From: an uncultured Collinsella sp.
Lineage (GTDB): Bacteria > Actinomycetota > Coriobacteriia > Coriobacteriales > Coriobacteriaceae
Length of the DNA stretch: 64,000 nt
Direction: 5' to 3'
Assembly: GCA_958451615.1 (NCBI GenBank)
Contig: CAUDQR010000008.1
Location: forward strand, 27,344 to 91,343
In this document: piece by piece, positions 32,791-41,891 of the stretch
How the letters are laid out: every line of letters starts with the position of its first letter
Numbering within the stretch: position 1 is the first letter of the stretch
Program-made: the position numbers and the translations under genes
The notes under the pieces: generated by a model
What the model was told of the DNA's origin: nothing
Databases searched by the model: none
What the model saw: only the letters and a program-made list of their open reading frames with translations

Positions 32791-33795
32791 TTAGGCCTTG
32801 AGGGCCTCCTCGACGGCGACAGCGCAGGCGACGGTGGCACCGACCATGGGGTTGTTGCCCATGCCGATGAGACCCATCATGTCGACGTGCGCAGGCACGG
32901 AGGAAGAACCGGCGAACTGGGCGTCGGAGTGCATACGGCCCATGGTGTCGGTCATGCCGTAAGAGGCAGGGCCGGCGCCCATGTTGTCCGGGTGCAGGGT
33001 ACGGCCGGTGCCGCCACCAGAAGCGACGGAGAAGTACTTCTTGCCAGCCTCGATGCGCTCCTTCTTGTAGGTGCCAGCGACGGGGTGCTGGAAGCGCGTG
33101 GGGTTGGTGGAGTTACCGGTGATCGAGATGTCGACGTTCTCGTGCCACATGATGGCAACGCCCTCGCGGACGTCGTCGGAGCCGTAGCAGTTAACGGCAG
33201 CGCGGGGACCATCGGAGTAGGGGATGGTCTCGACGACTTTGAGCTCGCCCGTGTAGTAGTCGAACTGGGTCTTCACGTAGGTGAAGCCGTTGATGCGGGC
33301 GATGATCTGGGCGGCGTCCTTGCCCAGACCGTTGAGGATGACGCGCAGCGGCTTCTTACGAGCCTTGTTGGCGTTCAGAGCCAGGCCGATAGCGCCCTCA
33401 GCGGCAGCGAAGGACTCGTGGCCGGCCAGGAAGGCGAAGCACTCGGTGTCGTCGGAGAGCAGCATAGCGCCCAGGTTGCCGTGGCCCAGACCGACCTTGC
33501 GGTCCTCAGCGACGGAGCCGGGAACGGTGAAGGCCTGGATGCCCTCGCCGATGATGGCGGCAGCCTCAGAAGCGGACTTGGCGCCACGCTTGACAGCGAG
33601 AGCGCAACCGAGGGTGTAGGCCCACTCGGCGTTCTGGAAGGCGATGGACTGGGTGTTGTTGACGATCTCACGCGGGTTGAAGCCCTTGTCGGTGCAGATC
33701 TGCAGAGCTTCCTCGAGGGAGGCGATGCCGTTGTCGGCGAGGCACTTGTTGATCTTGTCAGCGCGGCGCTCGTAACCTTCGAACGTAACAGTCAT
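32791..33795 (-). CDS. GGGtGRT protein
   Basis: The 334-residue product contains ASGGGTGRTLHPD near residue 254, the signature that gives this uncharacterised family its name, plus a C-terminal VDMMGLIGMGNNPMVGATVA. It starts MTVTFEGYERRADK with a GGGAGGGAAA site. The family is found in anaerobes, almost always next to a NifU-like Fe-S scaffold gene, as here (18 bases upstream). A role in Fe-S metabolism is inferred from that pairing, not known. Very strong codon bias suggests high expression. Confidence 0.85.
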   Translation of the reverse strand: MTVTFEGYERRADKINKCLADNGIASLEEALQICTDKGFNPREIVNNTQSIAFQNAEWAYTLGCALAVKRGAKSASEAAAIIGEGIQAFTVPGSVAEDRKVGLGHGNLGAMLLSDDTECFAFLAGHESFAAAEGAIGLALNANKARKKPLRVILNGLGKDAAQIIARINGFTYVKTQFDYYTGELKVVETIPYSDGPRAAVNCYGSDDVREGVAIMWHENVDISITGNSTNPTRFQHPVAGTYKKERIEAGKKYFSVASGGGTGRTLHPDNMGAGPASYGMTDTMGRMHSDAQFAGSSSVPAHVDMMGLIGMGNNPMVGATVACAVAVEEALKA

Positions 33796-33813
33796 AGTTA
33801 TTTCCCTCCCTTT

Positions 33814-34548
33814 CTACTCGTGAACCGGGAACACGCTGGCGACGGAGTGAGTCTCCTCGTCGGTGCGCGGGTCGATGTACTTGGCAGCGTTCTCCCACTG
33901 ACCATAGTGGCCCATAGCGCCAGCGATGGCCTCCTCGGGGGTCTTGCCGGCCTTGACGGCGTCGGTGAACTTGCCGAGGTTCAGGAACTCGAATGCGATG
34001 ATCTCGTTCTTGTCGTTGAGAGCCATGCGGGTGACGTAGCCCTGAGCGAGCTCGAGGTAACGAGCGCCCTTGGCCTTGGTGCCGAACATGGTGCCGACCT
34101 GAGAGCGAAGGCCCTTGCCGAGGTCGTCGAGGGAGGCGCCCACGGGCAGGCCGCCCTCGGAGAACGCGGTCTGGCTGCGGCCGTAAACGATCTGCAGGAA
34201 GATCTCGCGCATAGCAACGTTGATGGCGTCGCAGACGAGGTCGGTGTTGAGGGCCTCGAGGATGGTCTTACCGGGAAGAATCTCGGAAGCCATGGCGGCA
34301 GAGTGGGTCATGCCCGAGCAGCCGATGGTCTCAACGAGGGCCTCCTCGATGATGCCGTCCTTGACGTTCAGCGTGAGCTTGCAGGCGCCCTGCTGGGGTG
34401 CGCACCAACCCACACCGTGCGTAAGACCGGAGATGTCGGTAATCTCCTTAGCCTGGACCCACTTGCCCTCCTCGGGGATGGGTGCGGGGCCGTGGTATGC
34501 ACCCTTGGCAACGGGGCACATGTTCTCCACTTCCTGTGAGTACTGCAT
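33814..34548 (-). CDS. NifU-like iron-sulfur cluster assembly scaffold protein
   Basis: The start at 34548 (MQYSQEVENMCPV) follows GAGAGGAGAGG; the open frame extends further upstream but without support. The 244-residue product carries cysteines in MCPVAKGAYHGP, VGWCAPQQGACKL and TIGCSGMTHSAAMAS, matching the three-cysteine NifU-N/IscU scaffold pattern, followed by a helical C-terminal extension. It presumably assembles or delivers Fe-S clusters in the cytoplasm. It forms an operon with the GGGtGRT gene and is separate from the suf operon at 36-42 kb. Confidence 0.82.
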   Translation of the reverse strand: MQYSQEVENMCPVAKGAYHGPAPIPEEGKWVQAKEITDISGLTHGVGWCAPQQGACKLTLNVKDGIIEEALVETIGCSGMTHSAAMASEILPGKTILEALNTDLVCDAINVAMREIFLQIVYGRSQTAFSEGGLPVGASLDDLGKGLRSQVGTMFGTKAKGARYLELAQGYVTRMALNDKNEIIAFEFLNLGKFTDAVKAGKTPEEAIAGAMGHYGQWENAAKYIDPRTDEETHSVASVFPVHE

Positions 34549-34951
34549 GCCTCTCCTCTCTATCGTGTTGGCGTCCCGTCTGGGGGTCGTGGCTGGCGAT
34601 TGCCGGGCGACCCTTCGAAAGGGACATGACATGCAGCCCTTATAATACCGCGAAATGCACGGAATATTCGGCGAACGGCTCAGTTTTCGTAGCGAGAAGC
34701 GCGGAACTTTCAATTGAAGCGTTTTAACTCTATGTTCTGTGGTCGCGAACTTCCGTAGAGGGGGTCCGTCTTGGGCAAGCTTTTGGTCAGCTCTTGTAAG
34801 CGTTGCAGGGGGTGACCTGTTGCAACGGTGCCGTTCGCCGCCTGTTTACTGCCTTTGGCCGCGCGAGTGTATTGTTTTGCGTGAATGTTTTGATGGCACG
34901 CTTCAATCGTGCTGTATTGGATGGCAAGCAGATCCCGGCGAAGGGAGCGCC

Positions 34952-35764
34952 ATGCAGCGCGTTTGGAGAACGGTTACCGGTTTTTACCATGTCTGTGCCC
35001 GCGGTACGGGCAAGCAGCCCATCTTTGAGGGCGACGAAGACCGGTGGGAGTTTTTGGAACTGATACGCGACTGCTGCCGCGAGGCGGGCGTGACGGTTAT
35101 CGCCTGGTGCCTTATGGGCAATCACGTGCATCTTGCGCTTTCAGATTACGAGGACGCGATGAGCGCGGCGATGCACCGGCTGCTTTTGACGTACGCGCGG
35201 CGGTTCAATAAACGCACGGGGCGCACAGGCCATCTGTTCCAGAACCGTTTTGACCGGCGCTCGCTCGATACCGACTGGCAGGTGATGGAGGCTATTCGCT
35301 CCGTACACGCCGATCCACAGGAGGCGGGCGTTGGCCTAATCGAGCGTTATCCCTGGAGCAGCTTTGCGGAGCATTTGCACGCTTACGACGGTGACGCGGC
35401 AGATGTCGCGAGGGGATTTTCTGATCCTTCTTGCGTGCTTGAGCTTTTTGGTTCTGCCGAGGGCTTTATTGCCTATTCGCTTTCGACGCCCGACGGCAGT
35501 GAGCCAGCGCTGTGCGATATGAAAGAGACGGAATGGGAACGCCACGCCTTTGCCGACAAGATGGCGAAGAGTCTCGGGGTTCCGCTCTGCGGGGTTAAAG
35601 CCGCACCGCCGGCGCGGCGCGATACCGTTATTGTTGGATTACACGATGCCGGTTTCACGGTGCGCCAGATTGAGCGCTATACCGGGATTGGCAAAAGTAC
35701 CGTCTCTCGTATTGTGCGTGCCCGCGCGCGGACGGCGATGCGGACTGGCGGAAACGTGATGTAG
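34952..35764 (+). CDS. Y1-type transposase (RAYT family)
   Basis: The start at 34952 (MQRVWRTVTGFYHV) follows AAGGGAG. The 270-residue product has FYHVCARGTGKQPIFEGD, then MGNHVHLALS near residue 60 with the HUH metal-binding pair, YARRFNKRTGRTGHLFQNRF near 90 with the likely catalytic Tyr, and a C-terminal helix-turn-helix (VRQIERYTGIGKSTVSRIV). This is the single-copy Y1 transposase family linked to REP palindromes. No flanking IS ends are seen. Such genes are often domesticated and inherited vertically. Confidence 0.82.
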   Translation: MQRVWRTVTGFYHVCARGTGKQPIFEGDEDRWEFLELIRDCCREAGVTVIAWCLMGNHVHLALSDYEDAMSAAMHRLLLTYARRFNKRTGRTGHLFQNRFDRRSLDTDWQVMEAIRSVHADPQEAGVGLIERYPWSSFAEHLHAYDGDAADVARGFSDPSCVLELFGSAEGFIAYSLSTPDGSEPALCDMKETEWERHAFADKMAKSLGVPLCGVKAAPPARRDTVIVGLHDAGFTVRQIERYTGIGKSTVSRIVRARARTAMRTGGNVM

Positions 35765-36355
35765 GGTCGCCTGTACACCGCAGATGGGGTCGTCTATACG
35801 CCGCAACAAGCGTTCAAAAGCTTGGTGCGGTAACTGCACTTCTTAATATGCATAGAACAATCGCCATCTTGCATAAAATAAGGGCTCAGTCCGGGTTTGC
35901 CCGTGCCTACCCCCATCTGCGCCGTGCAAAAAACGGAGTTTTCAGCATCGCGGTGCTGCCACTACCGTCGCAATTTTGCAACATACGGGCCCCGAAGCTA
36001 TTTATGCCTGCCGATGCGCTCCCGAAGCTCATGTTTGCGCCCCTGAGACCAAGATGCTTGTTCTAAAACGCACTATATATGCGCCTGGAGACGTTGATTA
36101 ACGCTTTCGATGCGTATACACACAGCTTGGCGTGCTGAATACTCGCAAAAATGCACGCCGCTCCCTATGGGACCCGTCTGCAGCAGGCGCGAAGCGAATC
36201 GGAGCCCAGCTGGATGGGGCATGGGACGATGCTAGGCGTGCTCGTGGCCCTGCCGCAGGCCTTTGGTGCTGTGGAAAACGCCCGTGTTCGCGTCTGGCTG
36301 TGTGGTAAATGACAGACGGGGTGCCGGACGCGCGGACTTTGTGCGTTCGCGCTCA
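35765..36355. other. Intergenic region without a supported gene
   Basis: About 590 bases between the Y1 transposase and the suf terminator. Short open frames on both strands have no ribosome binding sites or recognisable products. Palindromic REP-like units for the neighbouring transposase were looked for by eye; none was convincing. Confidence 0.6.
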
Positions 36356-36390
36356 TTAGAAGAAACAGAGCCGCCCGTATCGGGCGGCTC
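36356..36390 (-). terminator. Terminator of the suf operon
   Basis: On the minus strand GAGCCGCCCG pairs with CGGGCGGCTC, followed by TGTTTCTTCT. It lies about 33 bases after the sufU stop. Confidence 0.8.
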
Positions 36391-36422
36391 GGCAATCAAA
36401 AACCTTGGATTCGGGGCATACG

Positions 36423-36857
36423 CTACTGGTTTGCTTGCCCCTCGAGCATGCCGTCGAGGGTGCGCCAGGCGAGCTCGGCGCATTTGACGCGGGCGGGCAT
36501 GTGCGAGATGTCCTGGAGCTGGGCAGCTTCGTCCAGGTCTTCCAGGTCCTCCTCGGAGAGCTGCTCGCCGCGGATCATGGCGAGGAAGAGCTCAGCCAGG
36601 CGGCGAGCTTCCTCGACGGTCTCGCCGGTGATGAGGTCGGCCATGATGTCGGCGCTTGCCTGGCTGATGGCGCAGCCGTGGCCGGTAAAGGAGGCCTCCT
36701 CGATCACGTTGTTCTCGACACGTAGCTGCAAGGTGAGCTCGTCTCCGCAGCTGGGGTTGATGCCGTCGTGCTCGTGCGTGGGGGCGTCCATCTCGTACTT
36801 GTAGTCGGGGTGCGAGTTGTGCTCCATAAATGTGGTGGAGGTGTACAGATTACCCAT
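36423..36857 (-). CDS. sufU: SufU sulfur-transfer / scaffold protein
   Basis: The 144-residue product starts MGNLYTSTTFMEHNSHPDYK and overlaps the sufS stop by 8 bases. The three expected cysteines are visible: NPSCGDELTLQL near residue 34, GHGCAISQASADIM near 59, and ARVKCAELAW near 125. In Bacillus-type systems SufU binds zinc and accepts persulfide from SufS. It is the last gene of sufCBDSU, and a terminator follows. Confidence 0.92.
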   Translation of the reverse strand: MGNLYTSTTFMEHNSHPDYKYEMDAPTHEHDGINPSCGDELTLQLRVENNVIEEASFTGHGCAISQASADIMADLITGETVEEARRLAELFLAMIRGEQLSEEDLEDLDEAAQLQDISHMPARVKCAELAWRTLDGMLEGQANQ

Positions 36858-38175
36858 TGAACGTGCTCCAAACGTGATGCAGGCCGGCGATGAACTTGTC
36901 GATATCGGCCTTGTCGTTGTAGAAGGCCACGCTGGCGCGGCAGCAGGCAAGGTTCTCGACGCCCAGCCAGGTGAGCAGCGGCTGCGCACAGTGGTGGCCG
37001 GCGCGAATGCAGACGCCGTCCATGTCCATGATGCTCGCTACGTCGTGCGGGTGGATGCCCTTGACGTTAAAGCTCACGACGCCGTGGTGGTTGTCCCAAT
37101 AGATGGAGCCGATGATCTGGACAAAGTCGAGCTGCATGAGCTCGCCCATCAGGTAGTGGACAAGTGCCTGCTCGCGTGCCTGGATGTTTTCGTAGCCAAC
37201 CGTGTTGACGAGGTAGTCGAGGGCGGCGCCTGTGGCGAAGATGCCGGCGGCGTCCTGCGTGCCGGCCTCGAACTTCTCGGGGACGGGCGCCCAGACGGCG
37301 TCCTGCTCGGTGACCGAATCGATCATTTCGCCACCGGTAAGCATGGGCGGCATGGCGTTGAGCAGGTCCATCTTGCCCCACAGCACGCCGATACCCATGG
37401 GGCCCATGGCCTTGTGCGCGCTAAAGGCAAAGAAGTCGGCGCCCAGATCGGCCATATCGACCGGCATGTGCGGCAGCGACTGCGCACCGTCGACGACCAG
37501 GTAGCCGCCGTACTTGTGTACGAGCTTGCCGAGGTTCTTGACCGGGTTCTCGACGCCCAGCACGTTAGAGACCTGACCCACGGCCAGAATCTTGGTTTTG
37601 GGGCCAACCTTGGCAAGCACTTCTTCGGTGGTGAGCTGGCCGGTCTTGGTGGGGTAGAGGTAGACGAGCTTGGCGCCGGTCTCGCGGCAGACCTGCTGCC
37701 AAGGAATCAGGTTGGAGTGGTGCTCCATGATGGTGATGACGACCTCGTCGCCGGGCTCCAGCACCGTGGGCGCAAAGCTCTTGGCGACCAGGTTGAGCGA
37801 CTCGCTGGTGTTGCGGGTGAAGATGATCTCGTTGGCCTGGGAAGCGCCGATGAGATCGGCGATCTGCTGGCGCACCTTCGCGATAGCGTCGGTGGCCTCG
37901 ACGGATAGCGAGTACAGGCCGCGCAGCGGGTTGGCGTTCATGCGCTGGTAGAAGTCGCGCTCGGCGTCGAGCACGCAGGCGGGGCGCTGCGCGGTGGCAG
38001 CGCTATCGAGAAAGGCGATCTCGGGGTGCTGCTGGAACAGCGGGAACTGGCCCTTGTAGGGGTTATTCTCGATGTCCACGGTGGGCCAGCCGCGCGAAGC
38101 CTCGTCGCTGGCGTCGAGCATCATGGGCTCGGGGGCGGTGCAGGTATCGCATTTAACGTGCTCGGTGTCGATCAT
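36850..38175 (-). CDS. sufS: Cysteine desulfurase SufS
   Basis: The 441-residue product is a class V aminotransferase-fold enzyme that takes sulfur from cysteine. Visible features: FLDSAATAQRP near residue 54, the PLP-binding lysine in FFAFSAHKAMGPMGIGVL near 245, and CIRAGHHCAQPLL near 388 with the catalytic Cys. An N-terminal extension of about 35 residues (MIDTEHVKCDTCTAPEP) carries two extra cysteines not found in the core family. Its ATG overlaps the sufD stop (ATGA). Confidence 0.95.
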   Translation of the reverse strand: MIDTEHVKCDTCTAPEPMMLDASDEASRGWPTVDIENNPYKGQFPLFQQHPEIAFLDSAATAQRPACVLDAERDFYQRMNANPLRGLYSLSVEATDAIAKVRQQIADLIGASQANEIIFTRNTSESLNLVAKSFAPTVLEPGDEVVITIMEHHSNLIPWQQVCRETGAKLVYLYPTKTGQLTTEEVLAKVGPKTKILAVGQVSNVLGVENPVKNLGKLVHKYGGYLVVDGAQSLPHMPVDMADLGADFFAFSAHKAMGPMGIGVLWGKMDLLNAMPPMLTGGEMIDSVTEQDAVWAPVPEKFEAGTQDAAGIFATGAALDYLVNTVGYENIQAREQALVHYLMGELMQLDFVQIIGSIYWDNHHGVVSFNVKGIHPHDVASIMDMDGVCIRAGHHCAQPLLTWLGVENLACCRASVAFYNDKADIDKFIAGLHHVWSTFNG

Positions 38176-39443
38176 GCGAGCTCCTCCTCAAAGTTGTCGA
38201 TCAGGTTGTTGCCCAGGCGGACGACGGCGGCGCGGGTGCGCTCATCGGTGGCGGAAAGCGCGGCGTCCTCCAGCTTGGCGCGGATGAACAGGTCCTCGGC
38301 GGCGTTTTGGTCAAGGCCGCGGCAGGCGAGGTAGAACAGCTGCTCGTCGCGGACGTGGCCGATGGTGGCGCCGTGGTTGCCGGCGACGTCGTCCTCGTCG
38401 CACAGGATGACGGGGACAGTCTTGTTGTCGACGCCCTTGTTGGCCAGCAACACGGTTTCGCGTTCGGTGCCGGTTGCGCCCTTGCAGCCGTGCACGAGGT
38501 CGATGGTGCCGCGGTAGACCTTCTTGGACGTGTCGGTCAGCACGCCGTTGGCGTCGATCTCGCACTCGGTCTTGCGGCCGCGATGGCGCAGCTCGTAGTT
38601 AAAGTCGCGCACCTGTTCGCGGGCACCCAGGTAATCGGTGTCGATCGTCACCTTGGCGGTGTCGCCCAGCAGGTCGCCGGCAAGGCCGGTGGCGCTGGCA
38701 CCGGCACCCAGGACGGTGTGCTGCACGTTGACGCGTGCGCCCTCGTCCAGGAACAGGCCGGTGTCGTCGAGTGCGATCCAGCTGTCGTCGAGCGTCTGCG
38801 TGCAGGTCACGTTGACGGTGGCGTACTCGTGGGCGCACACGCGCAGCGCAGAACCCACGACGCCCTCGCCGGCAACGGGGGAGTCCAGGGCGATCTGCAG
38901 GTCGAGCGTCGACTGGGGACGGGCGACGACGTCGATGGCGGCGATGGCGGCCGCAGCGTCGACGCCACTCACGCGCACGGTAACCGTGGCGTGCTGGTAT
39001 GCGGGCACATCGATGACGATGCGCTTGGTGGTGTGGTCGGCCAGGTAGGTGTAGGCGGCTTCGCCCATGCCGGTCTCGAAGGCCTCGGCAGGGGAGAGCT
39101 CTTCCTCGAGCTTGATGGCGCCGGCCTGGTAGACAGAGGTGGCGGGCACGTCGAGCTCGGTCTCGGGCGTGATGCGGGCGCGGTCGGCGGCGTCGCCGGG
39201 GGCAGCGGCACGGCGCTCGGGGAAGCGCTCGGCCATGGCTTCCATGGCGGCGTCGAAGGCGTCGGCCGAGCCGGCAAACTGCTCGTCCAGGCCTTCGACC
39301 TCAACGGCCTCGGCGGGAGCGGTGGCAAGCTCGTCGGAAAGCTCGAGCTTGGTCTGGTTCATCTTGAGCCAGCCCCAAGTGGCAGCAGGCATCGCATTAA
39401 CTTGCTCGAGCGTGGTAGCAGCGGTGTTGGTTTCCTGTTTCAT
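38172..39443 (-). CDS. sufD: Fe-S assembly protein SufD
   Basis: The 423-residue product starts MKQETNTAATTLEQVNAMPA at 39443, directly overlapping the sufB stop (TAATG). The C-terminal half has the right-handed beta-helix repeats of SufB/SufD (VNVQHTVLGAGASATGLAG, LRHRGRKTECEIDANGVLTD) and HGATIGHVRDEQLFYLACRGL, the conserved end motif. It pairs with SufB in the SufBC2D scaffold. The N-terminal third is divergent and Ala-rich. Confidence 0.9.
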   Translation of the reverse strand: MKQETNTAATTLEQVNAMPAATWGWLKMNQTKLELSDELATAPAEAVEVEGLDEQFAGSADAFDAAMEAMAERFPERRAAAPGDAADRARITPETELDVPATSVYQAGAIKLEEELSPAEAFETGMGEAAYTYLADHTTKRIVIDVPAYQHATVTVRVSGVDAAAAIAAIDVVARPQSTLDLQIALDSPVAGEGVVGSALRVCAHEYATVNVTCTQTLDDSWIALDDTGLFLDEGARVNVQHTVLGAGASATGLAGDLLGDTAKVTIDTDYLGAREQVRDFNYELRHRGRKTECEIDANGVLTDTSKKVYRGTIDLVHGCKGATGTERETVLLANKGVDNKTVPVILCDEDDVAGNHGATIGHVRDEQLFYLACRGLDQNAAEDLFIRAKLEDAALSATDERTRAAVVRLGNNLIDNFEEELA

Positions 39444-40855
39444 TATCCGATCGCTCCTTCCATCTCGAGCTTGATCAGGTTGTTCATCTCGACGGCGTAC
39501 TCCAGCGGCAGCTCTTTGGAGACCGGGTTGGCAAAGCCGTTGACGATCATGGTGCGGGCCTCTTCCTCCGAGATACCGCGGCTCATCAGGTAGAACACCT
39601 TGTCGTCGCCGATGCGGCCGATGGTGGCCTCGTGGCCGATATCGACGTTCTTGGCGCGGATGTCCATGGCGGGGATGGTATCGGAGCGGCTCTGGTCGTC
39701 GAGCATCAGTGACTGGCAGCTCACGGTTGCCTTGGAACCCTCGGCCTTGGGCGTGGCCACGATGGAGCTGCGGAAGGTCTGGATGCCGCCGCTCTTGGAG
39801 ATGCCCTTGGTTTCGACGGTCGCCGAGGTCTCGGGCGCGTTGAGCACGACTTTGCAGCCGGTATCGAGGTTCTGGCCGGCGCCGGCAAAGGTGATGCCGG
39901 TAAAGCTCGAGCGGGCGCGGCAGCCGTTGAGCACGCTCATGGGGTAGAGGTAGCCCACGTGGCTGCCGAAGGAGCCGCTGATCCACTCGATGTCGCCGTC
40001 CTCGTCCACGCGCGCACGCTTGGTGTTGAGGTTGTACATGTTCTTGGACCAGTTCTCGATAGTCGAGTAGCGCAGGTGCGCGCGCTTGCCCACAAAGAGC
40101 TCCACGGCGCCGGCGTGGAGGTTGGCCACGTTGTACTTGGGCGCGGAGCAACCCTCAATGAAGTGCAGGTCGGCATCGTCCTCGACGATGATGAGCGTGT
40201 GCTCAAACTGGCCGGCGCCCTTGGCGTTGAGGCGGAAGTAGCTCTGCAGCGGAAAGTCGAGCTTAGTGCCCTTGGGCACGTAGACAAACGAGCCGCCCGA
40301 CCACACGGCACCGTGCAGGGCCGCAAACTTGTGGTCGGTGGGCGGGATGAGCGTCATGAACTTCTCGTGGATGAGCGGCTCCCACTGCGGATCGTGCAGG
40401 GCCTCCTCGATGCCGGAGTAGACGATGCCCATCTTGGACGCGGTGTCCTGCATGTTGTGGTAGACGAGTTCGGAGTCGTACTGCGCGCCGACGCCTGCCA
40501 GGTAGCTGCGCTCGGCCTCGGGGATGCCCAGGCGCTCAAAGGTGTTCTTGATGTCGTCGGGCACCGACTCCCAGTCGTGCTTTTGGTCGGTGTTGGGCTT
40601 GACGTAGGTGACGATGTTGTCCATGTCCAAGCCCTCGATGGAGGGGCCCCACGTCGGATCCGGGAAGCGGTTGAAGATCTCGAGGGACTTTAAGCGCAGG
40701 TCGAGCATCCACTGCGGCTCGTCCTTCTTGGCGCTGATCTCGCGCACGATGTCGGGCGTGATGCCGGCGTCGAGGCGCTCGAATCCCTCCTCGCCATAGG
40801 TGAAGTCGTAGAGGCTGCGGTCGATGTCCGCGACCTCGGTGCGGTTCTTGGTCAT
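39443..40855 (-). CDS. sufB: Fe-S assembly scaffold SufB
   Basis: The 470-residue product starts MTKNRTEVADIDRSLYDFTY. It contains FVYVPKGTKLDFPLQSYFR, FIEGCSAPKYNVANLHAG and a closing EATIGRIGDDKVFYLMSRGI, all standard for SufB. SufB builds the nascent cluster with SufC and SufD, and receives sulfur through SufS/SufU. Length is normal (470). It lies 12 bases after sufC. Confidence 0.96.
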   Translation of the reverse strand: MTKNRTEVADIDRSLYDFTYGEEGFERLDAGITPDIVREISAKKDEPQWMLDLRLKSLEIFNRFPDPTWGPSIEGLDMDNIVTYVKPNTDQKHDWESVPDDIKNTFERLGIPEAERSYLAGVGAQYDSELVYHNMQDTASKMGIVYSGIEEALHDPQWEPLIHEKFMTLIPPTDHKFAALHGAVWSGGSFVYVPKGTKLDFPLQSYFRLNAKGAGQFEHTLIIVEDDADLHFIEGCSAPKYNVANLHAGAVELFVGKRAHLRYSTIENWSKNMYNLNTKRARVDEDGDIEWISGSFGSHVGYLYPMSVLNGCRARSSFTGITFAGAGQNLDTGCKVVLNAPETSATVETKGISKSGGIQTFRSSIVATPKAEGSKATVSCQSLMLDDQSRSDTIPAMDIRAKNVDIGHEATIGRIGDDKVFYLMSRGISEEEARTMIVNGFANPVSKELPLEYAVEMNNLIKLEMEGAIG

Positions 40856-40867
40856 TGCGTCGCCCCT

Positions 40868-41668
40868 TTACGCCTGCTGCTCGGCAGCGGCGGCCTCGGC
40901 CTGGGTGCGCTGCTCAGCTGCCTCGCGCTCGAAGGTTTCAAAGCCGTTCTTGTCGATCCAGGGGATGAGCGAGGCGTCGTCCTCGCGCACGATGTGGCCC
41001 TTGACCATAACGTGGACGCGGTCGACATCAAGGTGCTCCAGGATGCGCGTGTTGTGCGTGATGATGAGCATGGAGCCGTCGCAGCTCTTGCGGTAGGCGT
41101 CCATGCCGTGGCTGACGGTGGACAGGGCGTCGACGTCCAGGCCCGAGTCGGTCTCGTCCAGGATGGCGAGCTTGGGCTGCAGCAGCAGAAGCTGGAGCAT
41201 CTCGACCTTCTTCTTCTCGCCGCCCGAGAAGCCCACGCCCAGCTCGCGGTTGAGGTAGGCGGTATCCATGTTGAGCTCGGCCGCGAGCTCTTTGACGCGA
41301 CGGCGGAACTCCTTGCCCTTCATCTCCAGACCGGGGCGGCCGGCGATGCTGGCGCGCAAAAAGCTCGACAGCGGCACGCCCGGGATCTCGACCGGGGCCT
41401 GGAAGCTCAGGAACAGGCCGGCACGCGAGCGCTTGTCGGTGGTGAGCTCGGTGATGTCCTGGCCGTCAAAGACAATACGGCCGTCCTGCACGGTGTAGAC
41501 GGGGTCGCCCATGACCAGGTGACCAAGGGTGGACTTACCCGCGCCGTTGGGACCCATCAGCACGTGGGTCTCGCCGGCGGCGACTTGCAGGTTGACGTTG
41601 TGGAGGATGGTCTTCTCGTCCACGGAGGCAGTCAGACCTTCGATGGAAAGCAGCGGATTTGTGCTCAT
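40868..41668 (-). CDS. sufC: Fe-S assembly ATPase SufC
   Basis: The start at 41668 (MSTNPLLSIEGLTA) has an AGAGAGGGA site; an in-frame ATG 30 bases upstream is less well placed. The 266-residue ABC ATPase has Walker A GPNGAGKST, signature GFSGGEKKK and Walker B LAILDETDSGLD. It powers SufBC2D. A C-terminal extension (REAAEQRTQAEAAAAEQQA) is Ala/Glu-rich and outside the usual fold. First gene of the suf operon, transcribed away from the Rrf2 gene. Confidence 0.95.
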   Translation of the reverse strand: MSTNPLLSIEGLTASVDEKTILHNVNLQVAAGETHVLMGPNGAGKSTLGHLVMGDPVYTVQDGRIVFDGQDITELTTDKRSRAGLFLSFQAPVEIPGVPLSSFLRASIAGRPGLEMKGKEFRRRVKELAAELNMDTAYLNRELGVGFSGGEKKKVEMLQLLLLQPKLAILDETDSGLDVDALSTVSHGMDAYRKSCDGSMLIITHNTRILEHLDVDRVHVMVKGHIVREDDASLIPWIDKNGFETFEREAAEQRTQAEAAAAEQQA

Positions 41669-41796
41669 GCTGTCCCTCTCTGTATATGGTGTACTCATGG
41701 TGTACGAAACCCTAGGAATCTTCTCGGAATAAAGTTACTATGGGTTCGGCGTTAGTCAAGGGAAAACCCGACTAATCCACTCGACTTTTCTAGATG

Positions 41797-41871
41797 TGGG
41801 ACAAAATAGCCTGCTGTGTTTGTCCCACTTACTTAAGATTTGGGACAAACAAACCTAGTTATGTTGTCCTA
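41797..41871. promoter_or_regulatory. Operator of four half-sites at 22-bp period
   Basis: Half-sites TGGGACAAA (41797-41805), TTTGTCCCA (41819-41827), TGGGACAAA (41841-41849) and GTTGTCCTA (41863-41871) begin exactly 22 bases apart and alternate in orientation. They form two palindromes of 31 bases, 44 bases apart. The array lies between divergent sufC and rrf2 genes, just before the rrf2 start, and is the expected place for the Rrf2 protein to bind and control both. Confidence 0.85.
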
Positions 41872-41891
41872 GATGCGATGGGAGGGTAGGT

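Noticed and set aside
32620..34539. 639-codon open frame on the plus strand
   Set aside because: It runs opposite the GGGtGRT and Fe-S scaffold genes, whose family motifs are clear.
36817..39593. Long plus-strand open frames opposite sufS and sufD
   Set aside because: Val/Gly/Leu-rich shadows of suf genes with conserved active-site motifs on the other strand.
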